A DNA stretch of 64,000 nt, from NCBI RefSeq assembly GCF_002140915.1, contig NZ_NGKU01000001.1, forward strand, positions 3,059,003 to 3,123,002, written 5' to 3'. The number at the start of each line of letters is the position of its first letter. The stretch's first letter is position 1. The position numbers were made by a program, and so were the translations under genes. The DNA comes from Candidatus Enterococcus testudinis (lineage in GTDB: Bacteria; Bacillota; Bacilli; Lactobacillales; Enterococcaceae). Below are positions 1 to 9,596 of this stretch, piece by piece. The notes under the pieces were generated by a model, which did no database searches, was not told the DNA's origin, and was given only the letters and a program-made list of their open reading frames with translations.

Positions 1-403
1 CATGTATACTGCGCCGAAAAGCTTGTTTCCCACGTTTTTCTTGGTGTCCATTTGGTTTTCGTTTGTCTTTCATAGGCAGATCACGCACATTAAATGCGCC
101 AGTTTGAAACATTCGATACAGTGTACGGACTGAACAATCAAGTTTCATTTCCGAGCGGCCGACAATCACATCCGGTGTCCACCCTTGAACAACCCTCTTT
201 TGAACATATTCTTTTTGTTCCTCTGGTAAAGCCATCGAGCGTCTACCGCAGCGTTTTTTGTTTTCTTTGTATTGTTGATAATAGTTCAGTATCGTAGCAC
301 CAGTTTTCAAAAATTGATACACGTTATGAATCGTTTGTCGCGCACGTCCTAAGCATTGCGCAGTTTTGGCAACGGATTGATTATTTTTGAAATAAGACTC
401 TAT
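1..403 (-). pseudogene. IS30-family transposase, fragment
   Basis: On the minus strand this reads as the N-terminal part of an IS30-type transposase: a helix-turn-helix stretch (residues like NQSVAKTAQCLGRARQTIHN) followed by the conserved KENKKRCGRRSMALPEEQ region. The left end runs off the window. The 5' end stops abruptly near 403, where the sequence switches to an ISL3-type transposase. About 310 bases are nearly identical to 14375-14685, with one single-base indel and one substitution seen, and the two copies have the same orientation. This copy keeps the frame that the second copy has lost. It is truncated on its 5' side and not an intact element here. Confidence 0.8.
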
Positions 404-870
404 GATTGATTGGTGTACTAGAGAACCGCAAACTAGCTTTTTTAAAAGCCTATTTCATTAAATATAGTCGCAAAACAAGGGCAAAGGTAAAGCATATCGT
501 TATGGATATGAATGCCCCTTATTTTGAATTGGTCAAATCAGTTTTCCCTAATGCTCAAATCGTTACGGACCGTTTCCACATTGTCCAACAAATCTCTCAC
601 GCACTCAATCAACTACGTATTCAAACGATGAATAAATACCATAAAACAGATTCAATCAAATATAAAAGATTAAAGCGTTTCTGGAAACTGTTTCTTAAAA
701 ACTCTTATAACTTTGATAGCTCGAATTACAGGTACAATCGATCGTTCAGAAGACCAATGACTGAAAAAGCAATTATGGATGACCTTTTAAGTTATAATGA
801 TCAATTAAGCGCAGCCTATGAGATATGCCAGCTTCTGCTCTATCATTTCAAACAGATAGCTCTTAGTCGT
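404..870 (+). pseudogene. ISL3-family transposase, internal fragment
   Basis: The reading frame from 406 encodes an internal part of an ISL3 (DDE_Tnp_ISL3) transposase. The catalytic-core pattern is visible as VKHIVMDMNAPY, then a conserved DRFHIVQQISHALNQLR stretch. The N-terminal zinc-finger and HTH portion is absent because the gene is joined directly to IS30 DNA at about 403. The 3' part ends where an IS3-type orfA begins on the other strand (863). No promoter or start codon fits a functional gene, so the ATG at 406 is only an internal methionine. Confidence 0.75.
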
Positions 871-1142
871 TTATGGAGTGTGGCGTGAATAGGACAATCG
901 CTTTTTTAAGATAAAGTTCTCTTCTTCTAAAGCGGCCTTTTGTTTTTGAAGTTCTCTTACTTGGTTAGCAGTCAGAAGTTCATCTGATTCCATTTCCACT
1001 TCAGAATAGAGTTTGATCCATCGTGAGATGGCTGTTTGTGAGCCCCCATATTCTTTGCATAAACTGGATTGAGTTTTCCCGCCATGATAAAGATTAGCTA
1101 AGCTTTTTTGAAATCTTCATCGTATTTTTTGTAATTGGACAT
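863..1142 (-). pseudogene. IS3-family OrfA, frameshifted
   Basis: From an ATG at 1142 the minus strand gives an HTH transposase-A protein (MSNYKKYDEDF, then LANLYHGGKTQSSLCKEYGG and ISRWIKLYSEVE), ending in a leucine-zipper-like helix (LQKQKAALEEENFIL). The frame is lost after codon 13 in an A-run, where a stop appears. A second shift lies in an A6G tract near the 3' end; such a tract is the usual programmed frameshift signal of IS3 elements. OrfB is absent, so this is a dead fragment. It lies against the downstream end of the ISL3 fragment. Confidence 0.7.
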
Positions 1143-1424
1143 AAACGTTCTTCCTTATATATTTAGATTACTCAATTAATCAGCTATTTCGTTTTATTTA
1201 GCTGTTATTCTATCTATAATTGAGTTAGACTCTGTGGACTAGTACGTTCTCCACCAGATTCCTTTGGAATACTGTTAATGAAAGGCTCTAGCCACATCTC
1301 TTTGTCAAATTGTTAATAAGTTTGTTAGCGCTTGACGTCTGTTCGTGATGCTTGATTGATCACAAGGTTACATGGCAAAGAGTGAGTGGATCAAAGCGTG
1401 AATTTTATCTGATTAGGAGTGATA

Positions 1425-1925
1425 CTTATGTTGTATGTTGGAATAGATGTTGTCAAGCATAAACATGACTTAGCGGTTATTGACACAAAAGGAGCGATTT
1501 TTATTCGTCATCTTCAGATTAAAAACAATCGTGAAGGCTTTACGAAGCTTCAAATGACGCTTGCTAATTTGCAGAAATCTACCGGTGAAGACATTCAAAT
1601 CGCCTTAGAAGATACCGATCATTATTGCTTTAATATCTTACGCTTCCTTCGGACGCAAGGCTACCCAACCTACAGCTATAATCCGTACTTAATTAAAGAA
1701 TATGCCAAAAATCAAAGCTTGCAAAAAATCAAAACCGATAAAAAAGACACCATGACGATCGCTCGAAAAATACGAACAGATCTTGATAAACAATCATTTA
1801 GTGCTAACCCTTCAATAATTGAGTTGAAGTATTTAACTCGACATACAGCCAGATTGAAAGAGGATTATACTCGAAAAAAAAGTAAGCTACACACGCATTC
1901 TAGTGCAACTGTAACAAGCAACTTT
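1425..1925 (+). pseudogene. IS110-family (DEDD) transposase, truncated
   Basis: The start at 1425 (MLYVGIDVVKHKHDLAVID) is the typical N-terminus of IS110-family transposases, with the first DEDD aspartate in GIDV. The second acidic region (ALEDTDHYCFNILRFL) and KIKTDKKDTMTIARKI follow, the latter matching the family's K-x-D-x-x-DA-like block. After about residue 150 the homology stops and ISL3-type sequence begins in another frame, so the C-terminal serine domain is missing. About 200 bp upstream (1200-1424) are noncoding and may be the left end of the same element. The product, if made, would be inactive. Confidence 0.75.
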
Positions 1926-1929
1926 ATAG

Positions 1930-2480
1930 AAAATGCTTTTGTGACCAAAGATTCAATGAGTTGCGTATCCGTGAAATGAATGAGCTTCGTAAAGCAGGAC
2001 AGAAAAGTCAGGCAGAAAAACTGAAAAAGAACTGGCACTTTCCGCTAAAAAATCGTGCAAAGCAAACATTAACCATTACGAATACAAAACATGGAAAAGT
2101 TTTCTAGCACCTAAATGCACGTTTCTATATGAAGTAATAATGATTGATCGATTTTTTGGCTTTTCCACGCTCTCAAAGGAGGCATATCTCTTTTTTCATG
2201 AATCAGTTGAAGCTTTTCAAGACAAAGATCCCGACTTATTTTTCTCCTTATTGGCAGAACTTCCCGAAACGTTAGATGACGGCTTTCGGAAGAAGCTTCA
2301 AAACCTTTTGACCTATGAACAAAGCATCACAACGCAATGATCTATCCTTATTCCGATGGAAAAACAGAAGCGAAGAATACCCATATAAAGACAATGAAAC
2401 GAGTATCCTACGGATTTAAATCATTTGAGAACATGAGAATTAGAATCTCTTTGATCAATCAATTAATCAAAGTAAGATAA
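1930..2480 (+). pseudogene. ISL3-family transposase, C-terminal fragment with frameshifts
   Basis: Joining frames across at least three shifts gives the C-terminal third of an ISL3 transposase: FNELRIREMNELRKAGQKSQ, then DRFFGFSTLSKEAYLFFHES and FSLLAELPETLDDGFRKKL. The region carrying the last catalytic glutamate (KTEAKNTHIKTMKRVSYG) follows, and the end is INQLIKVR. The open stretch 2140-2340 is only the middle of this series. It may come from a different ISL3 copy than 404-870, because the two pieces seem to overlap in family position. Confidence 0.7.
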
Positions 2481-2485
2481 CAAAA

Positions 2486-2523
2486 AATCTGAGTCAGAAT
2501 GAGGTTCATTCTGATCCAGATTT
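2486..2523. terminator. hairpin at the end of the ISL3 remnant
   Basis: A stem of about 17 bp with two mismatches (AATCTGAGTCAGAATGA paired with TCATTCTGATCCAGATT) starts six bases after the ISL3 stop codon. Short T/A tracts flank it, so it could act as a terminator in either direction. Confidence 0.5.
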
Positions 2524-2551
2524 GATTTTGCACAACTCATCAGTCCTTATC

Positions 2552-2562
2552 GACAAAGAGCC
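2552..2562. repeat. likely ISL3 terminal inverted repeat end
   Basis: The motif GACAAAGAGCC is the complement of the GGCTCTTTGTC tip typical of ISL3 elements. It lies about 70 bp after the transposase fragment, where the right end is expected. No matching left end remains nearby, although a similar CTCTTTGTCAAATTG string occurs at about 1302-1317. Confidence 0.4.
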
Positions 2563-2588
2563 GTTTTGGATACCGCTATTTGATATTG

Positions 2589-2856
2589 CTAATTTAATTG
2601 TTGGACCACGGCAGGCTTGAATTTCATCGTAATCTCCAATATCTCTCTAGATTTGTCTTCCAGTTTCCCGAAATCGTACCATTCTACGTAGTAGTCTTCT
2701 CGCCTTATATTTTGCCTATTTTTGACTAAAGATTTTCTGATATTCTTTGGAATTTCCTTGTACTCAGCTCCTAGCGATGTCATACTTGTAAAATCACCAC
2801 AAGCAGAAAGACCAAAAATAGTGAAAATACATAGAATAACTAAGAAATTTTTTCAT
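2589..2856 (-). pseudogene. small lipoprotein gene broken by a frameshift
   Basis: The open part (from 2783) encodes a polar 64-residue C-terminus with no recognised domain. In-frame sequence upstream, read after removing one base from a T-run, gives a lipoprotein signal peptide (MKKFLVILCIFTIFGLSACG) with lipobox LSAC. An ATG at 2856 is preceded by AGAGGTGG. With the base present the ATG frame stops after about 20 codons, so the gene is probably inactive unless the base is a sequencing error. Function unknown. Confidence 0.5.
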
Positions 2857-3447
2857 AACTACCACCTCTATATACCTACATAAAAATTCACGAAGAATTA
2901 GTCAATTACACTTTTTCTCACTAAATCAATATTCCGTAGCCACTGTTATTCCCAATTACTAAAATCATTCTTTTTACTTGTAACCTAACCTCAAAGTTGA
3001 TCACTTTTTTTAATTTTATACATTGCTACTCAGTCGAAATATCCCTTGTCCTTACAAGCAGTATAGATAAAACCTGTCTCTTCACTAGACTTTGTATTCT
3101 CTACCTTGGACTTAACATAATATCGCCATTTAAAGTTATTTAGTACATTTTTTGTACTTTATTTTAAACTGACTTTATTCTGCTAAATTATCTATTGGCT
3201 AACAGTGCCCAATGAATCTTTGTCCTGTTTATCAAAGAATACTTAGACAGAAGCATGCCATCGACTAAACTAATTATCGTCAATCCTACAATATAATAGA
3301 TATTAAGATTGTAATATTTAATTCGATATTAATTGCGAAATTATTTTTTGTTGTTTACTAAAATCTTTAAATGTTATCACGACAAAATGCAAACTTTTGA
3401 TTCTTATCTAATCAAGTCTGTAATGTATAAAATAATTTTTATAAAAT
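2857..3447. other. AT-rich gene-poor stretch, possible gene remnant
   Basis: There is no convincing intact gene over about 590 bp. On the minus strand, 3188-3334 reads as a roughly 48-codon open tail with a hydrophobic segment (YYIVGLTIISLVDGMLL) ending in WALLANR-stop. It could be the C-terminus of a decayed membrane protein. No start codon or ribosome binding site goes with it. Confidence 0.3.
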
Positions 3448-4383
3448 TTAACAAATACTTCCATCATTTTTAAATGGATATGGTATCTCAACAATTCCCT
3501 CATTACAATCACCTAGTCCAGAATAAAGAATACATTTACCTTTTTCGATGGTGATTCCTGAGGGAAAACAACAGTCTTGTAGATGAGAACGCTTGGCCGG
3601 TCCTTTAGGGAAACTTTTTCTTGTTGCTATGATTTTATAATTATCAATCTGACGAGTGATAGGATCCAATACAAAAGATATTACTGTGTATACCTTTTGA
3701 TCACCATTCTTGTAGGCACGATGACCTATGACACCAATTTTCCCCGAGTCTAACAGATAAGCTTGGTTTACCCCACCCCATTCTCCATTCTCGAACAAAT
3801 TGGGTAATATTGGGGCCTGGTAAATTGTTTCAGCTGTCAGTTCTTCTAAACTATCTACAACTATAAAACCTATTAGGGATTCACTACCATATTTCTTAAT
3901 TAATGCTGTGTCTCTCGGTCTAGAAAAAATTCCTATACGCCCATCTTTAAGTTCTACAATTCTGATATCTTTCATGTTACGAGGTCCTGTTGTAAAATAT
4001 TTTAAATTATCTAATTCTTGTCCATAATAAAAATATCCGTAATAAGCACCCAAAAAATTTTCTTGCTTTACTTGGACGTGAGTTCCACCTAATACAATGT
4101 GATTTTTTATTTTAGTAATATATGGATCCTCAAGTTGATAAATCATGGCATTATTTACTAAAGACCATTGAAGTTCACTTCTTTTTTTGAAAAGTCGTAC
4201 GTGAGAGTTCATCCACTCACTTCGCTTCTCTACCCTTCCATACATGTACCATTCTTCATTAAAAATGAAAGGTTGAGAACAATTATAGACGTCAAAACCA
4301 GGCACGCCATCAAATTCTAATATTTCTCCTGTATTGGTAATGTGCTGTAATTCAAATATCTTTTTTTGTTGTGTTACGTTCAT
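3448..4383 (-). CDS. DUF1861 family protein (beta-propeller, GH130-like fold)
   Basis: This 311-residue protein has the DUF1861 pattern: an N-terminal FDGVPGFDVYNCSQPF block (residues 23-39), GGTHV, FTTGPRNMKDIR, FENGEWGGVNQAYLLD, a GHRA segment and a C-terminal GPAKRSHLQDCCFPSG block. The family belongs to the five-bladed propeller superfamily that includes GH32, GH43 and GH130; its biochemical role is not firmly known to me. It is the last gene of the mannoside operon and overlaps the phosphohexomutase by ATGA. GAGAGGG lies eight bases before the start. A paralogue is encoded at 7174-8079, so the operon carries two different DUF1861 proteins. No signal peptide, so cytoplasmic. A role in handling mannosides or their conjugates is inference. 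Confidence 0.8.
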   Translation of the reverse strand: MNVTQQKKIFELQHITNTGEILEFDGVPGFDVYNCSQPFIFNEEWYMYGRVEKRSEWMNSHVRLFKKRSELQWSLVNNAMIYQLEDPYITKIKNHIVLGGTHVQVKQENFLGAYYGYFYYGQELDNLKYFTTGPRNMKDIRIVELKDGRIGIFSRPRDTALIKKYGSESLIGFIVVDSLEELTAETIYQAPILPNLFENGEWGGVNQAYLLDSGKIGVIGHRAYKNGDQKVYTVISFVLDPITRQIDNYKIIATRKSFPKGPAKRSHLQDCCFPSGITIEKGKCILYSGLGDCNEGIVEIPYPFKNDGSIC

Positions 4384-6098
4384 TTTAAATCCCTCTCTAT
4401 AATTAATGAATGAAACAATCTCTTCAACCGTTGCATTTTCAGCTTTGTAGATTGTTGACTAGAAGAATTGACAGAATAATAAAATTTTAATTTTGGTTCT
4501 GTACCTGAAGGTCTCAGACAGACCCACGAACCATCGGTAAATATATATTTTAGAACATTGGATGATGGCAATGTAATTTTTTCGATTGATTGACCGGCCA
4601 CCCACCGTTCAGAAGTCAGGAAATCTTCTTTGGCCATTAAGACAAAATCCCCCAAATGAGAAAATGACAGGGTTCTTAAACGATCTAACTGCTGATTCAT
4701 TTGCGACAGTCCATCTTTACCGGGAAAAACTTTTGTTTCTAATTGCTCTTCGTAATAACCATAACGGTCATAGATTTCATTCAAGCGATCAACTAAATCA
4801 ATTCCGGAAAGGAAACAGTCCAGTGCGGTCTCAGCCAATAATACAGCTGCTTGAATCGCGTCCTTATCCCTAACAAATGGGGCTGCCAGGTACCCAAAAC
4901 TTTCTTCATAGCCGAAAAGAAAGGTTTTATCTTTTGTTTCTTCTGATAATTGGATTTGTTCCCCAATAAATTTAAATCCTGTTAACGTGTTTCTAACTTC
5001 AATGCCATAAGCTTCGGCAATTTTTGCCCCTAAATCAGATGTTACAATCGTTTTTGCGATAAATTTATTGTCTAAAGAGTCTTTTTTCATACTAATCAAA
5101 TAATCAAGCAATAACACCCCTATTTGATTGCCATTTAGAAAGACTGGCTGTCCGTCCTTACGTACAACAGCACCCAAGCGGTCCGCGTCTGGATCTGTGG
5201 CTAGAATTAGCTGTGTTGGCTGTGTTTGAGCCTCTTTCAATGCTAGAATAAACGCCTGTTGGTCTTCTGGATTAGGAGAAGAGACAGTTGTAAAATCAGG
5301 ATCAGGCAGTTCTTGCTCTTTCACTATCCGAAGATTCGTAAATCCCAAGCGTTGAAAGGCCTTTTGTATCAATACATTTCCAGTACCGTGAAGTGGTGTA
5401 TAAACCATTGAAAGCTGTGATCCAAAATGGCGGATCCTTTCAGGATTTTGGGTCACCTGAATCAATTGATCTAAATACAACGCATCTACTTCTTCCCCAA
5501 AAATATCAATCAACTGTTGTTCGACATAAGTTGACAATAAATCCGCTTCGATCATTAATTCATTTTGAATACTTGCTAATGTTCCCATCAATTCTTCGGC
5601 AGTTCCTAGTGTGATCTGACCGCCGTCCGAGGCATACACTTTAAATCCATTGTATTGCTTAGGATTATGACTCGCAGTGATCATGACACCTGCAAAGGCT
5701 TTATAATAACGAACTAGAAAAGACAATTGCGGGGTCGGACGTAATTGATCAGATAAATAGACCCGAATCCCCTGACTGGCTAATACGCGAGCGGTCCATT
5801 CCGCAAATCGTTTTGAACCATGTCGATTATCAAAAGAAATCACTACCCCCTGTTGTTCAGCATGCGCTTTTTGAACATAGTGAGCTAATCCAAGCGCTGC
5901 CCGCTTAATGGTGTAGTCATTGATTCGGTTGATGCCAACGCCTAGCTCTCCCCGCATCCCCCCTGTCCCAAAAGCCAAATAGTCATAAAAGTGTTCTTCT
6001 ATCACAGCAGGATCAGACAGAGCGAGCAGCTGATCTTTCAAGTTTGCTTCCAAAGATGGGAAATCAAGCCATTCTTGATATTTTCTTTTCCAGTTCAT
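4380..6098 (-). CDS. phosphohexomutase (phosphoglucomutase/phosphomannomutase)
   Basis: The 572-residue protein is an alpha-D-phosphohexomutase. It has FGTGGMRG near residue 43, the active-site serine loop TASHNP (S143), the metal-binding loop DPDADR (D302, D304, D306), the sugar-binding GYEESFGY motif, and the phosphate-binding RPSGTEPKLKFY near the C-terminus. It interconverts hexose 1- and 6-phosphates. In this operon the obvious substrate is mannose 1-phosphate made by the GH130 phosphorylase, turned into mannose 6-phosphate for glycolysis; that substrate choice is inferred from context. The enzyme is cytosolic. It overlaps its neighbours on both sides by ATGA, so translation is probably coupled. 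It is probably not the housekeeping copy, given its place in a sugar operon. Confidence 0.93.
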   Translation of the reverse strand: MNWKRKYQEWLDFPSLEANLKDQLLALSDPAVIEEHFYDYLAFGTGGMRGELGVGINRINDYTIKRAALGLAHYVQKAHAEQQGVVISFDNRHGSKRFAEWTARVLASQGIRVYLSDQLRPTPQLSFLVRYYKAFAGVMITASHNPKQYNGFKVYASDGGQITLGTAEELMGTLASIQNELMIEADLLSTYVEQQLIDIFGEEVDALYLDQLIQVTQNPERIRHFGSQLSMVYTPLHGTGNVLIQKAFQRLGFTNLRIVKEQELPDPDFTTVSSPNPEDQQAFILALKEAQTQPTQLILATDPDADRLGAVVRKDGQPVFLNGNQIGVLLLDYLISMKKDSLDNKFIAKTIVTSDLGAKIAEAYGIEVRNTLTGFKFIGEQIQLSEETKDKTFLFGYEESFGYLAAPFVRDKDAIQAAVLLAETALDCFLSGIDLVDRLNEIYDRYGYYEEQLETKVFPGKDGLSQMNQQLDRLRTLSFSHLGDFVLMAKEDFLTSERWVAGQSIEKITLPSSNVLKYIFTDGSWVCLRPSGTEPKLKFYYSVNSSSQQSTKLKMQRLKRLFHSLIIERDLK

Positions 6099-7162
6099 TT
6101 TTCTACCTCTTTTAATTGTTTGAGAATCTCAGCAATCGACAAGGTACAGCCAGCCATTGAAGTATCTGCTACGCCATAATACATCGTCAATTGATCAGCA
6201 ACTAGAATACCACCACAGCCAAAGACGACATCGCCGAAGAACCCATTCTTTTCATAATCAGCTTCTGGTTCCATGATTGGTTTTTGGCTTCTAGCAATGA
6301 CTCTTGTTGGGTCTTGCAAGTCTACTAATGCTGCGCCCATACAATAGCGATGTTCGGGAGTCGCACCATGATAAATAATCAGCCAGCCTTCGTCGGTTTT
6401 AATAGGAACTAGCCCTCCACCTACACGCCCACTATCCCAACAATCTTCACGAATCCCTAGTAAATGCCGGTGCTGTCCCCAGCTAACTAAATCTGGCGAA
6501 GAAGCAATCCAAATGTCATAGTTGCCAATACTTTTCAGAGAAGGACGGTGTAAGGCGTAATAACGCCCGTTGATTTGTTCTGGAAAAATCAGCACATCTT
6601 TGTTCTCTGGTGCAAAGATATTCCCTAAATCTTGATAGGATTGAAAATCCTTGGTAGCTACTAATGAATCACAAACACCCATTGGTGAGACAGAACTAAA
6701 GTTGATATAGTAAGTATCGCCAATCTGTGTGCATCGCGCGTCTTCGATGCCATATGATTGATATTCATTGAAAGGATACAAGAATGCCTCCTCATCAATC
6801 GTAAAATGATGCCCATCTTTACTGCGGGCAATTCGAATATAAGAAAGAGATGTCAGATAGACAAAACTATCCAACTTGTCTTTTTTGCGGATCATTCTCG
6901 GATCGTCAAAATCATAATCCGGATCATCTCGGTGGAATGTTAATACTTCCATCGTTTGTGTTCTTGGATCAAATACAGGCGCTTTAATAACGTTAGGGTC
7001 GTCAGAGATTGGGCGCTCTGCCACACGTAATAAAAGTAAGACTTCATCGTTGTATTTTGCTACTCCACCATTAAAGGCGCCAATCACTTCATACCCTTCA
7101 TGTAATGGTTTCACATCTGCGGGAGTGATCAATGGATTTTCATTAAAACGTTCTATTTTCAT
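6095..7162 (-). CDS. GH130 beta-1,2-mannobiose phosphorylase-like enzyme
   Basis: The 355-residue protein is a GH130 glycoside phosphorylase. It shows the N-terminal RFNENPLITP block, FNGGVAKYNDEVLLLLRVAER (phosphate and sugar site), the DDPRM motif near residue 87, and the general-acid region YGIEDAR with Asp141. Then come HRPS, WDSGRVGGG and YHGA, all typical. Length and motifs resemble Listeria innocua Lin0857, a known beta-1,2-mannobiose phosphorylase. The expected reaction is cleavage of beta-1,2-linked mannose by phosphate to give mannose 1-phosphate. The enzyme lacks a signal peptide, so substrate must come through the adjacent ABC importer. It is followed by the phosphohexomutase with a 4-bp overlap, which fits use of the sugar phosphate. 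The exact linkage is unproven here. Confidence 0.88.
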   Translation of the reverse strand: MKIERFNENPLITPADVKPLHEGYEVIGAFNGGVAKYNDEVLLLLRVAERPISDDPNVIKAPVFDPRTQTMEVLTFHRDDPDYDFDDPRMIRKKDKLDSFVYLTSLSYIRIARSKDGHHFTIDEEAFLYPFNEYQSYGIEDARCTQIGDTYYINFSSVSPMGVCDSLVATKDFQSYQDLGNIFAPENKDVLIFPEQINGRYYALHRPSLKSIGNYDIWIASSPDLVSWGQHRHLLGIREDCWDSGRVGGGLVPIKTDEGWLIIYHGATPEHRYCMGAALVDLQDPTRVIARSQKPIMEPEADYEKNGFFGDVVFGCGGILVADQLTMYYGVADTSMAGCTLSIAEILKQLKEVEK

Positions 7163-7173
7163 CTGCTTAACCT

Positions 7174-8079
7174 CTATCTAAATGGATTTTCTAGTTTGAT
7201 TTTCTGCGCGCCTGCATCACTGATACCAGCATATAGCACGATATGATCTTCGTAAATGTGAAGTCCGCCGCTAAAGACGACATCTTCTAAATCTGGGCGT
7301 TTCATTGGTCCTTGTTGGAAATCGTTTCTTTCTGCAATAATTTTTGCCTGTGTCATAGCAAATTGATTTCGTTCCAGACAGAAAACCATCGCATAATAAT
7401 GACGATTTCCTTGATCATCGAAATTCGCGATATGGCCTAAGACCCAAATGTCGCCATCAATCTCATGGATCTCATTGCCGCCACCCCATTCGCTTTCACA
7501 AAACTGGTCAGACAGTAACGGGGCTTCTGTAATTATTTCAATGGTCAAATCACTAAGCGCGTGAACGATCGTTGCACCTATCTTGCCTCGGCCACCTTTA
7601 CTTCCTTGCGGTCGTGTCAGCACTAGGATTTCTCCAGAAGATAATTGTTTCAAGCGCAAGTCTTTCATTCCCCACGGCCCCTCAAAGATTTTTTTTGCTT
7701 CGGAAAGAGTCGCCAAGTGATAAAAAACCGTACGCCAATTCGCTGTGCCATCTTCTAGAAAAACAACTTCAACCCCCCCAAGGATGACTTGTCCGTCAAT
7801 TCGGGTATAAAAAGGATCCTGTAAAGAAAGTTCGATACTATCAGCGATTAGTGTCCACCTGTTTGTTTCAACCTCTTCAAATAAACTGACAGTGGAAACT
7901 TCACTGTCTCTTGATTCAATGCGACCTGCAATCACTTCTTTCCCCGCCAATTCAAAAGGGGCAGTGATATTATAAACATCTTGATCACCCACACCGCTGA
8001 ATCGCAAAATTGCGGCTTCTTTGACTACTTTGGCTTTCTCATTTCGATACTCCTGCAATAATTGCTTGATATAAATCAT
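7174..8079 (-). CDS. DUF1861 family protein, second copy
   Basis: This 301-residue protein (from MIYIKQLL) has the same blocks as the gene at 3448-4383: FSGVGDQDVYNITAPF, ILGGVEV, FEGPWGMKDLRLKQL, FCESEWGGGNEIHEI, LGHIA and GPMKRPDLEDVVFSGG. I choose the start at 8079 because it follows AAAGGAG by five bases and overlaps the GH13 stop codon as ATGA. An upstream ATG at 8103 would lie inside the GH13 gene without a ribosome binding site. It probably adopts the propeller fold shared with GH130. The two DUF1861 copies clearly diverge, suggesting distinct roles, perhaps one enzymatic and one for binding. Function is inferred only from operon membership. Confidence 0.82.
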   Translation of the reverse strand: MIYIKQLLQEYRNEKAKVVKEAAILRFSGVGDQDVYNITAPFELAGKEVIAGRIESRDSEVSTVSLFEEVETNRWTLIADSIELSLQDPFYTRIDGQVILGGVEVVFLEDGTANWRTVFYHLATLSEAKKIFEGPWGMKDLRLKQLSSGEILVLTRPQGSKGGRGKIGATIVHALSDLTIEIITEAPLLSDQFCESEWGGGNEIHEIDGDIWVLGHIANFDDQGNRHYYAMVFCLERNQFAMTQAKIIAERNDFQQGPMKRPDLEDVVFSGGLHIYEDHIVLYAGISDAGAQKIKLENPFR

Positions 8080-9584
8080 AGCTGCTCCTTTCCAATCCAA
8101 CATGCCTTTGCCGGCAGATGAACCCAGTGACCATCTTCACTTAACATGCCATTTCCAAAAATGGTCTTTCGATTTCCTTCTAACGAGTGCTTGATCGGCT
8201 GTCCAAAATTTAAAATAATTTGTAGGCTTTCCGTTTGATAACTCAAGCAATCTCCTGTTAACTTAATGTTGCGGATGGCTGTAAAAGGTCCTTCTGTTTT
8301 TCGCAACCGAATCAGATTTTGATAATCTGCCAAAATCCCCTTCGCCTCCTGGTTCACCGCTGCCAATCCGATCCAACCGCTTTGCTGATTTGATAGCCAC
8401 GGAAGCATGCCCCTCGAGCGGTCACGATTCACTTGATTGGCCATTATTAAAGCGTGTGACTCTCCGCTTAAAATCAGTTCTTCTTGGTATTTATTTTTTG
8501 CTTGAATATCCCTGATATCAGCTAGCTGCTGAGGCAAATAATCCCCCACCCCTTGTTCTTCTCCCTGAAATAAAAAGGGAATGCCACGATTGATCAACAG
8601 AAACACGGTCAATAAGCGATAGATGTCGCGGTTTTCTTTTGCCAGTCGCTGCCATGAACGGCTCATGTCGTGGCTGTTAAAGAACAGCGTAGGAATTTTC
8701 TTTTGTTGACTCATTTCTTTAAAATCTCTAGTTAGTTTCTCAAGATCCAATTCTTCCATGCTGCCCAAATTAAAATGAAATGCGGTATCGAACAATCCAT
8801 CTTCTGTATAACTGTTGATCCGTGCTAGTTGATCCGAGCTAATTTCAGCCACTGTAAAAATTGACGGATCGACTGTTTTGATCCACTGATTTAATTCCTT
8901 TAACACACGTTTGATCCCCGGCTGGTTCACATCAATGCAATGATCTTGTTTCCCATCTTTTCTCACTGGATTATCAATAAATTGATCACTGACCGTCAAA
9001 TTGTTGATGACATCAAAACGGAACCCATCGACACCTCTGCCTAGCCAAAATCGCAAGACATCAAAAACGGCTTGTTTCACTTCTTGATTCTGCCAGTTCA
9101 AGTCTGCTTGCTCTTCGGCAAAGCTATGGTAATAATATTGGTCCGTAGCCGCATCATACTTCCAAGCAGATCCACCAAAAAAACTTTCCCAGTTGTTTGG
9201 TTGATCCCGCCAAATATACCAGTCTCGCTTTGGATGTTCTTTGCCACTGGCTGATTCGATGAACCAAGGATGTTTGGTAGAAGTATGATTAACTACGACA
9301 TCAATGATAATTCTCATTTCTAGCTGATGCGCTTCTTCCACAAGGAGATCAAAAGCGGCTAAAGTACCATACTGAGGATCAACCGCACAATAATCGGAGA
9401 CATCATACCCATTATCGACTTTAGGAGACGGATAAAATGGTGTTAGCCAGAGGGCATCTATACCGAATTCTTTTAAATAAGGCAATTTTTTGCGAATCCC
9501 ATTGATATCGCCGATTCCATCCCCATCACTATCTGCAAAGGAGGCAATATAAATTTCATAAAACACAGCATTTTCCCACCACAT
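8076..9584 (-). CDS. GH13 alpha-glucosidase/amylase-family enzyme
   Basis: This 502-residue TIM-barrel enzyme carries the four classical GH13 regions: DVVVNH (residues 95-100), GVDGFRFDVINN (nucleophile D191), FTVAEIS (acid E247) and FFNSHD (H305, D306). The opening WWENAVFYEIYIASFADSDGD is typical of oligo-1,6-glucosidase and related exo-acting members. There is no signal peptide, so it acts on imported sugars. AAGGAG lies eight bases before the ATG. It is the first enzyme gene after the importer genes. Its place beside a mannobiose phosphorylase suggests the imported compound may contain alpha-glucose as well as beta-mannose, or that the importer serves two sugars. The precise specificity cannot be read from the sequence. 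Confidence 0.88.
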   Translation of the reverse strand: MWWENAVFYEIYIASFADSDGDGIGDINGIRKKLPYLKEFGIDALWLTPFYPSPKVDNGYDVSDYCAVDPQYGTLAAFDLLVEEAHQLEMRIIIDVVVNHTSTKHPWFIESASGKEHPKRDWYIWRDQPNNWESFFGGSAWKYDAATDQYYYHSFAEEQADLNWQNQEVKQAVFDVLRFWLGRGVDGFRFDVINNLTVSDQFIDNPVRKDGKQDHCIDVNQPGIKRVLKELNQWIKTVDPSIFTVAEISSDQLARINSYTEDGLFDTAFHFNLGSMEELDLEKLTRDFKEMSQQKKIPTLFFNSHDMSRSWQRLAKENRDIYRLLTVFLLINRGIPFLFQGEEQGVGDYLPQQLADIRDIQAKNKYQEELILSGESHALIMANQVNRDRSRGMLPWLSNQQSGWIGLAAVNQEAKGILADYQNLIRLRKTEGPFTAIRNIKLTGDCLSYQTESLQIILNFGQPIKHSLEGNRKTIFGNGMLSEDGHWVHLPAKACWIGKEQL

Positions 9585-9596
9585 TCGTTGGACTCC

